Below, one piece after another: positions 8,703-16,613 of a stretch of 64,000 nt of DNA. The position numbers were made by a program, and so were the translations under genes. Origin of the DNA: JAAFHB01 sp942493325 (GTDB lineage Bacteria > Bacteroidota > Bacteroidia > Bacteroidales > Prolixibacteraceae). The DNA lies in contig OW818689.1 in assembly GCA_942493325.1 (NCBI GenBank), positions 372,001 through 436,000 on the forward strand, in the 5' to 3' direction. The notes beneath the pieces were generated by a model. It had not been told where the DNA came from, ran no database searches, and was given only the letters and a program-made list of their open reading frames with translations. Each line of letters opens with the position of its first letter. Position 1 is the first letter of the stretch.

Positions 8703-10538
8703 ATGGAACCAGAAAATAAATTAAAATTCTCATTAAATATAGCCCTCGTTTCGGGAATATTCTGCATTACCGTGGCTTTGCTGTTGTTGCTGAATTTTAT
8801 GCAAATGTCAAAAAATAAGCCCCTCGAGAGTCAGGCGCTTGTTTCCCTGGTCAAGCGGCTTAGCCAGGAACCCAACAGCGAAGAATTGAAACAGGAGATA
8901 CGCAATTTTGACCTCCTCGCGCGTAAAGCCTATTTTAACAGCCAGTGGCAGGTGAAAACAGGAGGCTATCTGTTATTGTTCGGAGCGATTGTTTTTGCTC
9001 TTTCACTGCGTGTTTTTATTGGTTTAAAATCGAAGATTGAAGAGCCCGGGATAAAAGAGGAGAACGATTTGACGAGACGGATAATGACCCAGCGATGGGT
9101 GATGATTACGGGAACGTTGCTTATCCTGGTGGGACTCGGCGCATCATTTGCCACGGTCGATTACCTTAAAACTTACGATGTTAATGAATCACTTTCAGCC
9201 GCGAAAACTGCCGGGAATGAGGAACAGATTGAAGTTGTCAAAGTAGGTGAAATACCTCAGGTTACTCAACCAGCTTCAATCGATTCTGCTACAGCTGCCG
9301 TTGTTCCTGCTGTGGTGTTGGCTGATTCTTCATCAGCTGTTGCTGCTCCCGTTGCTGAAGCAGCTAAAATTACTTTTCCTACTTCAAATGCCATCAGAGC
9401 CAATGCATCTTCATTCCGCGGGCCATTCGGGAACGGGGTCTTTTTCCAGAAGGGGACTCCTGTGGAATGGGACGCTGCATCAGGAAAGAATGTGATCTGG
9501 AAAACAAAGGTTCCCAAACACGGGTATAATTCACCCGTGATCTGGGGAAATAAATTATTCCTTTCGGGAGGTGACAACCAGTCGCGCGAGGTTTACTGTT
9601 TCGATGTTAACACCGGGAAAATCCTTTGGAAACAACCTGTTGACAAAATTCAGGGGAGTCCGGCCACACCGCCGAAGGTCACTGAAGATACGGGGATGGC
9701 TGCCCCTTCGCTCACCACGGATGGTAACCGGGTGTTTGCCATATTTGCCAATGGCGATATTATCAGTTTTGATATGGAAGGTAATCGGGTATGGGCACGT
9801 AACCTGGGCCTCCCCGATAACCATTACGGCCATTCCTCATCGCTGGTGATGTTGAAAGATAAAGTTTACGTTCAGTACGATACCAATAAAAGCCGGAAAT
9901 TAATAGCCATTAATGCATCAACAGGGGAGACTCTCTGGGAAACTGCCCGCAAGGGAAAGATTTCATGGGCGAGTCCTATCCTGGCCGAGATTAACGGAAA
10001 ATTTCAGGTGGTCCTCTCAACCGAACCCATGGTGGCAGGTTATGATGCCGAAACGGGCAAGGAACTCTGGTCAGTCGATTGTATGATGGGTGAAGTTGGT
10101 CCATCACCGGCATTCGGCAACGGACTCATATTTGCCGCGAACGAATATGCCAAACTTGTAGCCATTGATCCGGTAAAAAAATCAAAGGTTTGGGAAAGTG
10201 ACGAATTTATGCCTGAAGTGGCAAGCCCGGTGACTGCAAACGGGTTGCTGTTTATTGCAACAAGTTATGGCGTACTAGCGTGTTATGATGCCCTTTCAGG
10301 AGAACATTACTGGACAAAAGAAGAGGGACCGGGTTATTATTCTTCACCGGTTATCGCTGATAACAAGCTGTATACTTTTGATACCTCAGGAAAAATGAGG
10401 GTCTTTGAAGTGGCTAAGACAGAAAAGATCCTGGGCGAAGGAAATGCGGCAGAAAAAATTACCACAACTCCTGCCTTCGCCAATGGCCGTATGTATATGC
10501 GAACCCCGGAATTCATCTATTGCATCGGGACGAAATAA
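8703..10538 (+). CDS. Three-helix membrane protein with PQQ-like propeller
   Basis: 611 residues. Three hydrophobic segments at residues ~12-35, ~80-103 and ~133-155 anchor the protein. An Ala/Val/Pro-rich low-complexity linker (~185-235) leads to the propeller, which begins ASSFRGPFGNGVF, the same FRGP entry motif as the tandem propellers. Blade ends GKNVIW, GKILW, GETLW and GKELW are visible. The topology places the propeller in the periplasm. It sits between the NosR-like gene and NuoEF, so the propeller is built into the predicted electron-transfer operon. No heme-binding motif is present. Confidence 0.85.
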   Translation: MEPENKLKFSLNIALVSGIFCITVALLLLLNFMQMSKNKPLESQALVSLVKRLSQEPNSEELKQEIRNFDLLARKAYFNSQWQVKTGGYLLLFGAIVFALSLRVFIGLKSKIEEPGIKEENDLTRRIMTQRWVMITGTLLILVGLGASFATVDYLKTYDVNESLSAAKTAGNEEQIEVVKVGEIPQVTQPASIDSATAAVVPAVVLADSSSAVAAPVAEAAKITFPTSNAIRANASSFRGPFGNGVFFQKGTPVEWDAASGKNVIWKTKVPKHGYNSPVIWGNKLFLSGGDNQSREVYCFDVNTGKILWKQPVDKIQGSPATPPKVTEDTGMAAPSLTTDGNRVFAIFANGDIISFDMEGNRVWARNLGLPDNHYGHSSSLVMLKDKVYVQYDTNKSRKLIAINASTGETLWETARKGKISWASPILAEINGKFQVVLSTEPMVAGYDAETGKELWSVDCMMGEVGPSPAFGNGLIFAANEYAKLVAIDPVKKSKVWESDEFMPEVASPVTANGLLFIATSYGVLACYDALSGEHYWTKEEGPGYYSSPVIADNKLYTFDTSGKMRVFEVAKTEKILGEGNAAEKITTTPAFANGRMYMRTPEFIYCIGTK

Positions 10539-10573
10539 CAAGATAAGATTTACATTGACTTCAAAACAGGATA

Positions 10574-12913
10574 ATGATTGACCTGAACAAGATAGACAAT
10601 ATAATTGCGGAAAGAGGGAACACGAAAGAGGCATTGATTCCCATTCTCCAGGCGATTCAGCGTGAATTTAACTATTTGCCTGAAGAAGCTTTGCGTCGTG
10701 TGAGCGACACAACCGCGATTAAACCGGCAGAGATCATCGGAGTTGCAAGTTTTTATTCGCAGTTTAGACTTGCTCCCGTAGGCGAGCATATGATCAGGGT
10801 TTGTGTGGGTACGGCATGTCACGTAAAAGGGGCAGTCCAGGTTTACGATGCCATGCGCCGGGAATTCAAATTAAAAGACGGGGAACACACCGATAAGGCG
10901 GGAAAATATACAATCGAAAAGGTGAGTTGCCTCGGTTGCTGCACCCTGGCTCCGGTTGTTCAGATCGATCATATCACCTATGGTCATGTTACCTCCGACA
11001 AAGCCTCAGAACTTATTAAAGACTTTGAAAGCCAGAAAGATAAAAAAGGAGGCGGCATTTTCCGTAAATCGGACGGCACGGAGATTCTGGGGGAAATTCG
11101 CATCGGGCTGGGCTCTTGCTGTGTTGCAAGTGGTAGCAGTAATATCAAGGATGCTGTCGAAAATTCAATCAGCGAGACTGGTATACAGGTTAAACTCAAA
11201 AGTGTGGGTTGTGTTGGTATGTGTCACCAGGTGCCGCTGGTTGAAATTGTCCCGGTAAAAGGTGAGCCTACTCTGTACTCTAAGGTGAAACCAGAGGATG
11301 TCAAACAAATTATTTCGTCGCACTTCCAGCCTGCCGGACGATTTGCGCGGTTGAAAAATAAATTATTCAGTGCGGTTGAAAATATTCAGACCGATCAGAA
11401 ATGGGCAGGCATCGAGCGATATGAACTGGATATCAGGGAAAAACATGTCTCGTCCTTCCTTGGAAAACAATTTCCAATAGCTACCGAATACCGTGGTTTG
11501 ATCAATCCCCTTGATCTGGAAGAGTATATTGAACGTGGCGGCTTCAAGGCGTTGAAAAGAACGTTTAAGGAATTTACGCCCGTCCAGGTCATCGAAAAGA
11601 TCAAAGCGAGTGGCATCAGGGGTCGGGGAGGAGCAGGTTTCCCTACCGGGATTAAATGGGAAATAGTTGCCAAACAGCCAGGGGAGCTTAAATACCTGAT
11701 TTGTAATGGTGATGAAGGCGACCCGGGTGCGTTTATGGACCGAATGTTACTCGAGTCATACCCTTACCGCATTATCGAAGGAATGCTTATCGCGGCTTAT
11801 GCTGTGAATACGCATGAAGGTTATTTTTATATCCGTGCCGAATACCCGCTTGCTGTAAAACGAATCAGGGCAGCCATCGAAATTTGCAGGGAGAACAACC
11901 TGATTGGAAAAAATATATTGGGATCAGGTTTCGATTTTGAGGTCAAAATCTATGAAGGGGCCGGTGCCTTTGTATGTGGTGAGGAGACAGCGCTTATCCA
12001 GTCAATTGAGGGAAACCGTGGATTTCCCCACCTGAGACCACCCTTCCCTGCGGAAAAAGGATTGTTCGGATTACCAACCCTTGTGAATAACACGGAGACA
12101 TTCGCGCAGATTTCTTACATTATGCGGGACAATGTCGACAGGTTTACCCGTATCGGAACCGATAAAAGCAAAGGGACAAAGGTATTTGCCCTTGCGGGAA
12201 AGGTGGCACGCGGAGGATTGATCGAAGTGCCTATGGGGATGACCATTAAACAGGTCGTTGAAGAGATTGGTGGTGGTATTGCTAACGGACGAAAATTTAA
12301 AGCCGTTCAGATAGGAGGCCCTTCCGGCGGTTGCATTCCGGCAAGCATGGATGATACTCCAATTGATTATGAATCACTTACAAGCCTCGGTGCAATGATG
12401 GGCTCAGGAGGCCTTATAGTGCTCGACGATACAGATTGTATGGTTGACATCGCACGTTTCTTCCTCTCCTTTACGCAGGTCGAATCGTGCGGGAAATGTA
12501 CATTTTGCCGCGTTGGAACAAAACGAATGCTCGATATACTCGATAACCTGACACAGGGAAAAGGGAAACCCGGGGATCTTGAAAAACTGGAGAAACTTGC
12601 AGAATCAACCAAAAAAGGAAGTCTTTGCGGCCTTGGGCGTACTGCACCAAATCCCGTGCTGAGCACACTGAAATATTTCAGGGAAGAGTATGAAGCTCAT
12701 CTGAATGGTGTTTGTCCAACTGGTAAGTGCTCAGCGCTGATTACCTATTCCATAACCGACGACTGTATCGGTTGTACCAAATGCGTACAGCGATGTCCGG
12801 TCGACGCGATCCCATTCAAACCACACGAAAAACATGTGATCAACGCGGAATTGTGTATCAAATGTGACGCCTGCCGCCAGGTATGCCCGGTTGATGCAGT
12901 GCTGGTTAAATAA
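10574..12913 (+). CDS. NuoE-NuoF fusion, NADH-oxidising flavin/Fe-S subunit
   Basis: 779 residues, cytosolic. Domains in order: a NuoE-like thioredoxin fold with [2Fe-2S] ligands C77, C82, C119 and C123 (1-150); a second thioredoxin-like [2Fe-2S] domain (C182, C213, C217; ~170-255) as in HydB/HndC; the NuoF core with the FMN loop GIRGRGGAGFPTGIKWE (~347-363), the NADH site GAGAFVCGEETALI and cluster N3 ligands (ESCGKCTFC ... LCGLG); and two C-terminal [4Fe-4S] motifs (CIGCTKC, CIKCDAC). NuoE and NuoF are normally separate, so the fusion is notable. It should oxidise NADH and pass electrons to Fe-S partners. No hydrogenase gene or other complex I gene is nearby. Electron bifurcation is possible for this family but unproven here. 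Confidence 0.9.
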   Translation: MIDLNKIDNIIAERGNTKEALIPILQAIQREFNYLPEEALRRVSDTTAIKPAEIIGVASFYSQFRLAPVGEHMIRVCVGTACHVKGAVQVYDAMRREFKLKDGEHTDKAGKYTIEKVSCLGCCTLAPVVQIDHITYGHVTSDKASELIKDFESQKDKKGGGIFRKSDGTEILGEIRIGLGSCCVASGSSNIKDAVENSISETGIQVKLKSVGCVGMCHQVPLVEIVPVKGEPTLYSKVKPEDVKQIISSHFQPAGRFARLKNKLFSAVENIQTDQKWAGIERYELDIREKHVSSFLGKQFPIATEYRGLINPLDLEEYIERGGFKALKRTFKEFTPVQVIEKIKASGIRGRGGAGFPTGIKWEIVAKQPGELKYLICNGDEGDPGAFMDRMLLESYPYRIIEGMLIAAYAVNTHEGYFYIRAEYPLAVKRIRAAIEICRENNLIGKNILGSGFDFEVKIYEGAGAFVCGEETALIQSIEGNRGFPHLRPPFPAEKGLFGLPTLVNNTETFAQISYIMRDNVDRFTRIGTDKSKGTKVFALAGKVARGGLIEVPMGMTIKQVVEEIGGGIANGRKFKAVQIGGPSGGCIPASMDDTPIDYESLTSLGAMMGSGGLIVLDDTDCMVDIARFFLSFTQVESCGKCTFCRVGTKRMLDILDNLTQGKGKPGDLEKLEKLAESTKKGSLCGLGRTAPNPVLSTLKYFREEYEAHLNGVCPTGKCSALITYSITDDCIGCTKCVQRCPVDAIPFKPHEKHVINAELCIKCDACRQVCPVDAVLVK

Positions 12914-12995
12914 TTATAATCTAGGATCAGATATTAAATGAGTTAACTCAATATAACATATTTGAATTTATAACTGTGACCAACTTAATAGACTT

Positions 12996-13703
12996 ATGAA
13001 ACGTAAAATTGTATTTTTAATTGTGTTAGGGCTGATGAGTGTATCAAATTTTGTGCAATCACAAAACCGCAGGACGGGATCATCAACAGGTTATATGACC
13101 AGGGACTCCATTGTCCGGAGAGGGTACACGCTGATCTGTATTAACCATGATTCACTGTTCAGTAAGGAGATCAAATTAAAACTTGAAGAGACGTTTTTTA
13201 AGGTTTATCCCCCGATGGTCAAACGTTTTAACAAGCATGCAAACAAAAAAATACTGTTTGTCATTGATCCGGGATATGATGGTATAGCTGCAACTTCATC
13301 AGGAAAGGTAGTTTTTAATCCGGGGTGGTTTAAAAAAAATCCGGGTGATATCGATGTTGTAACCCACGAAGTGATGCACATTGTTCAGTCGTATGGCAGA
13401 ACCAATGGTCCGATGTGGCTCACCGAAGGGATTGCAGATTACGTGCGTTTTAAATATGGCGTTGATCATGCCGGTGCGAACTGGTCGTTGCCCGATGTAA
13501 AACCAACTCAGAAATACACCAACTCATACCGGGTAACTGCGCGCTTTCTGGCCTGGCTGGAAAAACATAAGGACAAAAAGATCGTCAATAAGCTTGATAT
13601 AGCGATGCGGGATAAAAATTACCGGGATGGTATCTGGGAAGAATTCACCGGAAAAACCATTGATGAACTGTGGGCTGAATACCAGGGTAATCCGGAATTG
13701 TAA
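12996..13703 (+). CDS. Exported BSP-family (basic secretory protein) metallopeptidase
   Basis: 235 residues with a signal peptide ending QSQ at about residue 23. The zinc motif HEVMH is at residues 124-128, followed by the third-ligand region WLTEGIADYVR (~141-151), as in the plant basic secretory protein family (PF04450). Conserved aromatic and basic residues (YRVTARFLAWLE) also fit. It should act as an extracytoplasmic peptidase or protein-binding relative. It has no obvious functional tie to the redox cluster upstream, and a perfect palindrome follows its stop. Confidence 0.8.
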   Translation: MKRKIVFLIVLGLMSVSNFVQSQNRRTGSSTGYMTRDSIVRRGYTLICINHDSLFSKEIKLKLEETFFKVYPPMVKRFNKHANKKILFVIDPGYDGIAATSSGKVVFNPGWFKKNPGDIDVVTHEVMHIVQSYGRTNGPMWLTEGIADYVRFKYGVDHAGANWSLPDVKPTQKYTNSYRVTARFLAWLEKHKDKKIVNKLDIAMRDKNYRDGIWEEFTGKTIDELWAEYQGNPEL

Positions 13704-13722
13704 TTCAATGATATTTGTTGAT

Positions 13723-13752
13723 TGTAGAGACGGATGGCCATCCGTCTCTACA
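13723..13752. repeat. Perfect 30-bp palindrome, REP/MITE-like
   Basis: TGTAGAGACGGATGG is followed directly by its exact reverse complement. It begins 20 bases after the metallopeptidase stop. The GTAGAGACG arm resembles a dispersed hairpin repeat that I recall from many Bacteroidota and other genomes. It could fold as a terminator, but no strong T tract follows. Confidence 0.75.
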
Positions 13753-13978
13753 CGCGTTTTACAATACCCTGTCATCTACGAATTACAAATCAATCGAAAC
13801 GATTCCAAAAATCAAATCCAATTTATAATCCGCATTCTTTTTTTTCTGACTTTTTTGCTTATAATACATAGCCGTAATGAATTTTTCCAGCCTAAATTCA
13901 TAATAATCTGGAAAATAAGAAGAATTATTCGTAAATTTAATCTGCGAAGACTATATCAATAGTTTAAAATTACGAGCC

Positions 13979-14769
13979 ATGGATCATTCACTTCAAACTG
14001 CCTTTTATTCCGAAATAAAAACGTTGATTACACAATCGCGATCGAAAGTTTACCAGGCTGTCAACTTTGCTATGGTACAAACCTACTGGCAGATTGGAAA
14101 ACGGATTTGTGAAGAAGAACAAAACGGAAAAGAGAGAGCTGATTACGGAACTTTTCTGATTGAAAACCTTTCAGAACAATTGACAAGCGATTTTGGAAAA
14201 GGTTTCGATCGGCGCAATCTATTCTATATGCGTAAATTTTACAGTGCATTTCCAATTGTGAACGCACTGCGTTCACAATTGAGCTGGACTCATTATCGCA
14301 TGATTATCAATGTTGAAGACGATAAAGCTCGATTGTTCTATGTTACCGAATCAGCCGAAAATCATTGGAGTACCCGCCAACTTGAACGGCAGATTCAATC
14401 ACTTTATTACCACCGAATGCTCACAGTTCAAAAACATGAGACTGAAACGGTGGTATTGCCTCAGGACGAATATCAATTGAAACCATCAGATTTTATCAAA
14501 GATCCTTATGTGCTCGAATTCTTAGATATAAAACCTTTCACTTCTTACCTTGAGCATGAACTAGAACAGGCAGTTTTGGACAAAATTCAGAATTTTCTTT
14601 TGGAACTTGGCAAAGGGTTTTGTTTTGTGGCAAGGCAAAAACATATAGCTATCAATTGGTTATGCCTGCGAAAGAAGAGCTGGCCAGAATTGTAGACACC
14701 GAAATTCAGCACCAAAAAAACGAAAATCAACTCATGGAAAAATATATTCATTATCGGAATAACAATTAA
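13979..14769 (+). pseudogene. YhcG/DUF1016 PDDEXK nuclease gene with deleted catalytic core
   Basis: The open frame 13979-14695 encodes a normal DUF1016 N-terminal domain (residues 1-~165, with AMVQTYWQIGKRI and FDRRNLFYMRKFY) and the start of the nuclease domain, LLELGKGFCFVARQKH. Intact members continue with the PDDEXK core (...FYIDLVFYN...ELK...). Here, at about 14640-14650, the sequence jumps to another frame that reads SYQLVMPAKEELARIVDTEI and ends at TAA 14769, which is the usual C-terminus. About 80-100 codons, including the catalytic residues, appear deleted and the frame is shifted. The product would be an N-terminal fragment without nuclease activity. The 252 bases after it hold no recognisable gene. 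Confidence 0.8.
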
Positions 14770-15021
14770 AACTGAATAAATGAATCTATAGCAATACCAT
14801 GATCAGCAGTTATTTGCCAATATGATCCTGCAACCTGTTTGGAGACGAATCTTGCCGTTACAAGGATTATCTTTCAGAACAATGATTAAAAATAAGAAAT
14901 GTGAATTGTTAATTTACAATTGTCATCCGGTAACCTGCCGGTTTTTATATCACTACAGACATTTCTGTCATGCAACAATATCCCCTTCAGTGTGTTATAA
15001 TTCTATTAAAATAATGAATAT

Positions 15022-16017
15022 ATGACACAACAGATCGTATTGAAATCCAGGCCTGTTGGAATACCAACGACTGGCAACTTTGAAACAAAAATGGTTCAGA
15101 TTCCTGATGTTACATCCGGAATGGTTAGGTTGACCGCACACACGTTTTCGGTTGATCCATATATGCGCGGGCGTATGAGCGATGCCAAATCGTATGCTGC
15201 ACCTTTTAATATCAATGAGCCGATAATCGGAGGAGCGATTGCCCGTGTTGTTGAGAGCCGTGCCGAAGGTTTTAAGACCGACGACTTTGTATTTGGCATA
15301 CTTCCCTGGCAGGAGGAAATGGTTGTTGATGCACACGGTCTGCAGGTAGTCGACGGCAATATTGCCCCTTTAAGCTATTACCTGGGTATCCTTGGAATGC
15401 CGGGCCTTACTGCCTATTTTGGACTGATGGACATCGGTAAGCCGAAGAAGGGCGAAACGGTTGTCATATCTGGTGCCGCCGGTGCTGTGGGTATGGTTGT
15501 CGGACAAATTGCCAAAATCCAGGGATGCCACGTTACCGGTATTGCAGGCAGTCAGGCAAAGGTGGACTACCTGGTCGGGGAACTTGGTTTTGATGCAGCA
15601 ATAAATTACAAGTCAGAAACCAATATTTCGCGTGCGCTTGAAATGGCCTTCCCCGGTGGCATAGATATCTATTTTGATAATGTAGGCGGCGAAATATCGG
15701 ATGCCGTTATGGCTCAGATCAGTAAGAATGCCCGGATTATCGTTTGCGGACAGATTTCGCTGTATAACGCAACCTCACAACCTGTCGGTCCGCGAATTCA
15801 GCCTTTACTTCTGAGACGCTGCGCATTAATGCAGGGCTTCCTGGTAAGTAACTATGGTTCACGTTTTCCGGAAGGAGTTAAGGCGTTGACAAATTGGGTA
15901 GTCAACGGAGAACTTAAATATACGAATACGACCTGGCATGGGTTTGAGAAACTCCCTGAAGCATTGATTGCACTGTTTGAAGGAAAAAATCTTGGAAAAC
16001 TGATTGTTGAAGTTTAG
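15022..16017 (+). CDS. CurA/PTGR-type NADP-dependent oxidoreductase
   Basis: 331 residues, medium-chain dehydrogenase/reductase superfamily without zinc. Family hallmarks are the VDPYMRGRM motif near residue 50, the nucleotide-binding stretch VVISGAAGAVGMVVGQIAK (~150-168), IDIYFDNVGG and GQISLYN. Relatives reduce the double bond of 2-enones (curcumin reductase CurA, leukotriene B4 dehydrogenase). It is probably a cytosolic stand-alone enzyme; neighbouring genes give no substrate clue. The small membrane protein of the next locus starts 126 bases downstream. Confidence 0.88.
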   Translation: MTQQIVLKSRPVGIPTTGNFETKMVQIPDVTSGMVRLTAHTFSVDPYMRGRMSDAKSYAAPFNINEPIIGGAIARVVESRAEGFKTDDFVFGILPWQEEMVVDAHGLQVVDGNIAPLSYYLGILGMPGLTAYFGLMDIGKPKKGETVVISGAAGAVGMVVGQIAKIQGCHVTGIAGSQAKVDYLVGELGFDAAINYKSETNISRALEMAFPGGIDIYFDNVGGEISDAVMAQISKNARIIVCGQISLYNATSQPVGPRIQPLLLRRCALMQGFLVSNYGSRFPEGVKALTNWVVNGELKYTNTTWHGFEKLPEALIALFEGKNLGKLIVEV

Positions 16018-16143
16018 TGGAGCACAAGATTGATATACATTCCACTTTTTTTTGATATTTATCGGGACGCCCGATGTTTCATTATAAGTTCTGTCATATC
16101 GAATTCTTTGGCTATATTTGCCCTGTTAAAATTTTTTACGGTC

Positions 16144-16497
16144 ATGTTTTTCTTTGGAGCTTTTTCCGGAAATATAATCTACCTGATTCTTGTCCTCTCA
16201 TACCTGGCAGGCTTTTCTGCAATGGTTATGCGGGGATCGGAAATTAAGGCTGATAAACCTGAAAATGCGGATAAAACATCATCTTTTATTTCCTATAACA
16301 ACCAGGTTCCTGAGATTTCATTTGTATACAGTACGGTTACTGCATCGGTTGAAAATCAGGCGGTTTTACACAAAATTGAGATCCCGCCGCCGGTTATCTC
16401 ATTTTCACGATCACTTCATTTTCCACCACTTTTATCCGGTAAGTCCCTCTTCCCGGGTTCTCTGTATTTCTCACGTCCTCCCCCTGTTGTTTGTTGA
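16144..16497 (+). CDS. Small single-helix membrane protein preceding TonB receptor
   Basis: 117 residues when started at ATG 16144 (MFFFGAFSGN), preferred because the longer frame from 16030 adds no recognisable sequence. One membrane helix lies at ~10-29 (IIYLILVLSYLAGFSAMVM). A polar region follows, and the protein ends with a short FSRPPPVVC tail. I recall small Bacteroidota proteins with similar 'SRPPP' tails upstream of TonB receptors, but cannot name a function. The open frame 16190-16687 in another phase is judged spurious. Location suggests a role with the receptor at 16614. Confidence 0.55.
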   Translation: MFFFGAFSGNIIYLILVLSYLAGFSAMVMRGSEIKADKPENADKTSSFISYNNQVPEISFVYSTVTASVENQAVLHKIEIPPPVISFSRSLHFPPLLSGKSLFPGSLYFSRPPPVVC

Positions 16498-16503
16498 ACA
16501 ACC

Positions 16504-16547
16504 CATGCTATTCGCATGCTATTCTCATGCTGTTCGCATGCTGAGCG
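16504..16547 (+). repeat. Four tandem 11-bp repeats
   Basis: Four consecutive 11-mers: CATGCTATTCG, CATGCTATTCT, CATGCTGTTCG, CATGCTGAGCG. They merge into AAGTCGAAGCATCGAAGCACCGAAGC, itself a run of short GAAGC-containing repeats to about 16573. The array lies between the small membrane gene and the TonB receptor start at 16614. Confidence 0.85.
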
Positions 16548-16613
16548 AAGTCGAAGCATCGAAGCACCGAAGCAAACAAGTAAACAAACAAACCAAATTT
16601 ATCAGGAAAAACT

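Noticed and set aside
2..10538. Bona fide PQQ-dependent dehydrogenases
   Set aside because: The fold is clear but catalytic residues, a heme-c domain and PQQ biosynthesis genes were not seen, so only the fold is claimed.
12939..12950. TGAGTTAACTCA palindrome after NuoEF as a terminator or operator
   Set aside because: Too short and without a T tract; AT-rich palindromes of this size arise by chance.
13627..13962. 111-residue open frame spanning the palindrome
   Set aside because: It begins inside the metallopeptidase gene in another phase, runs through the palindrome and AT-rich DNA, and has no domain-like sequence.
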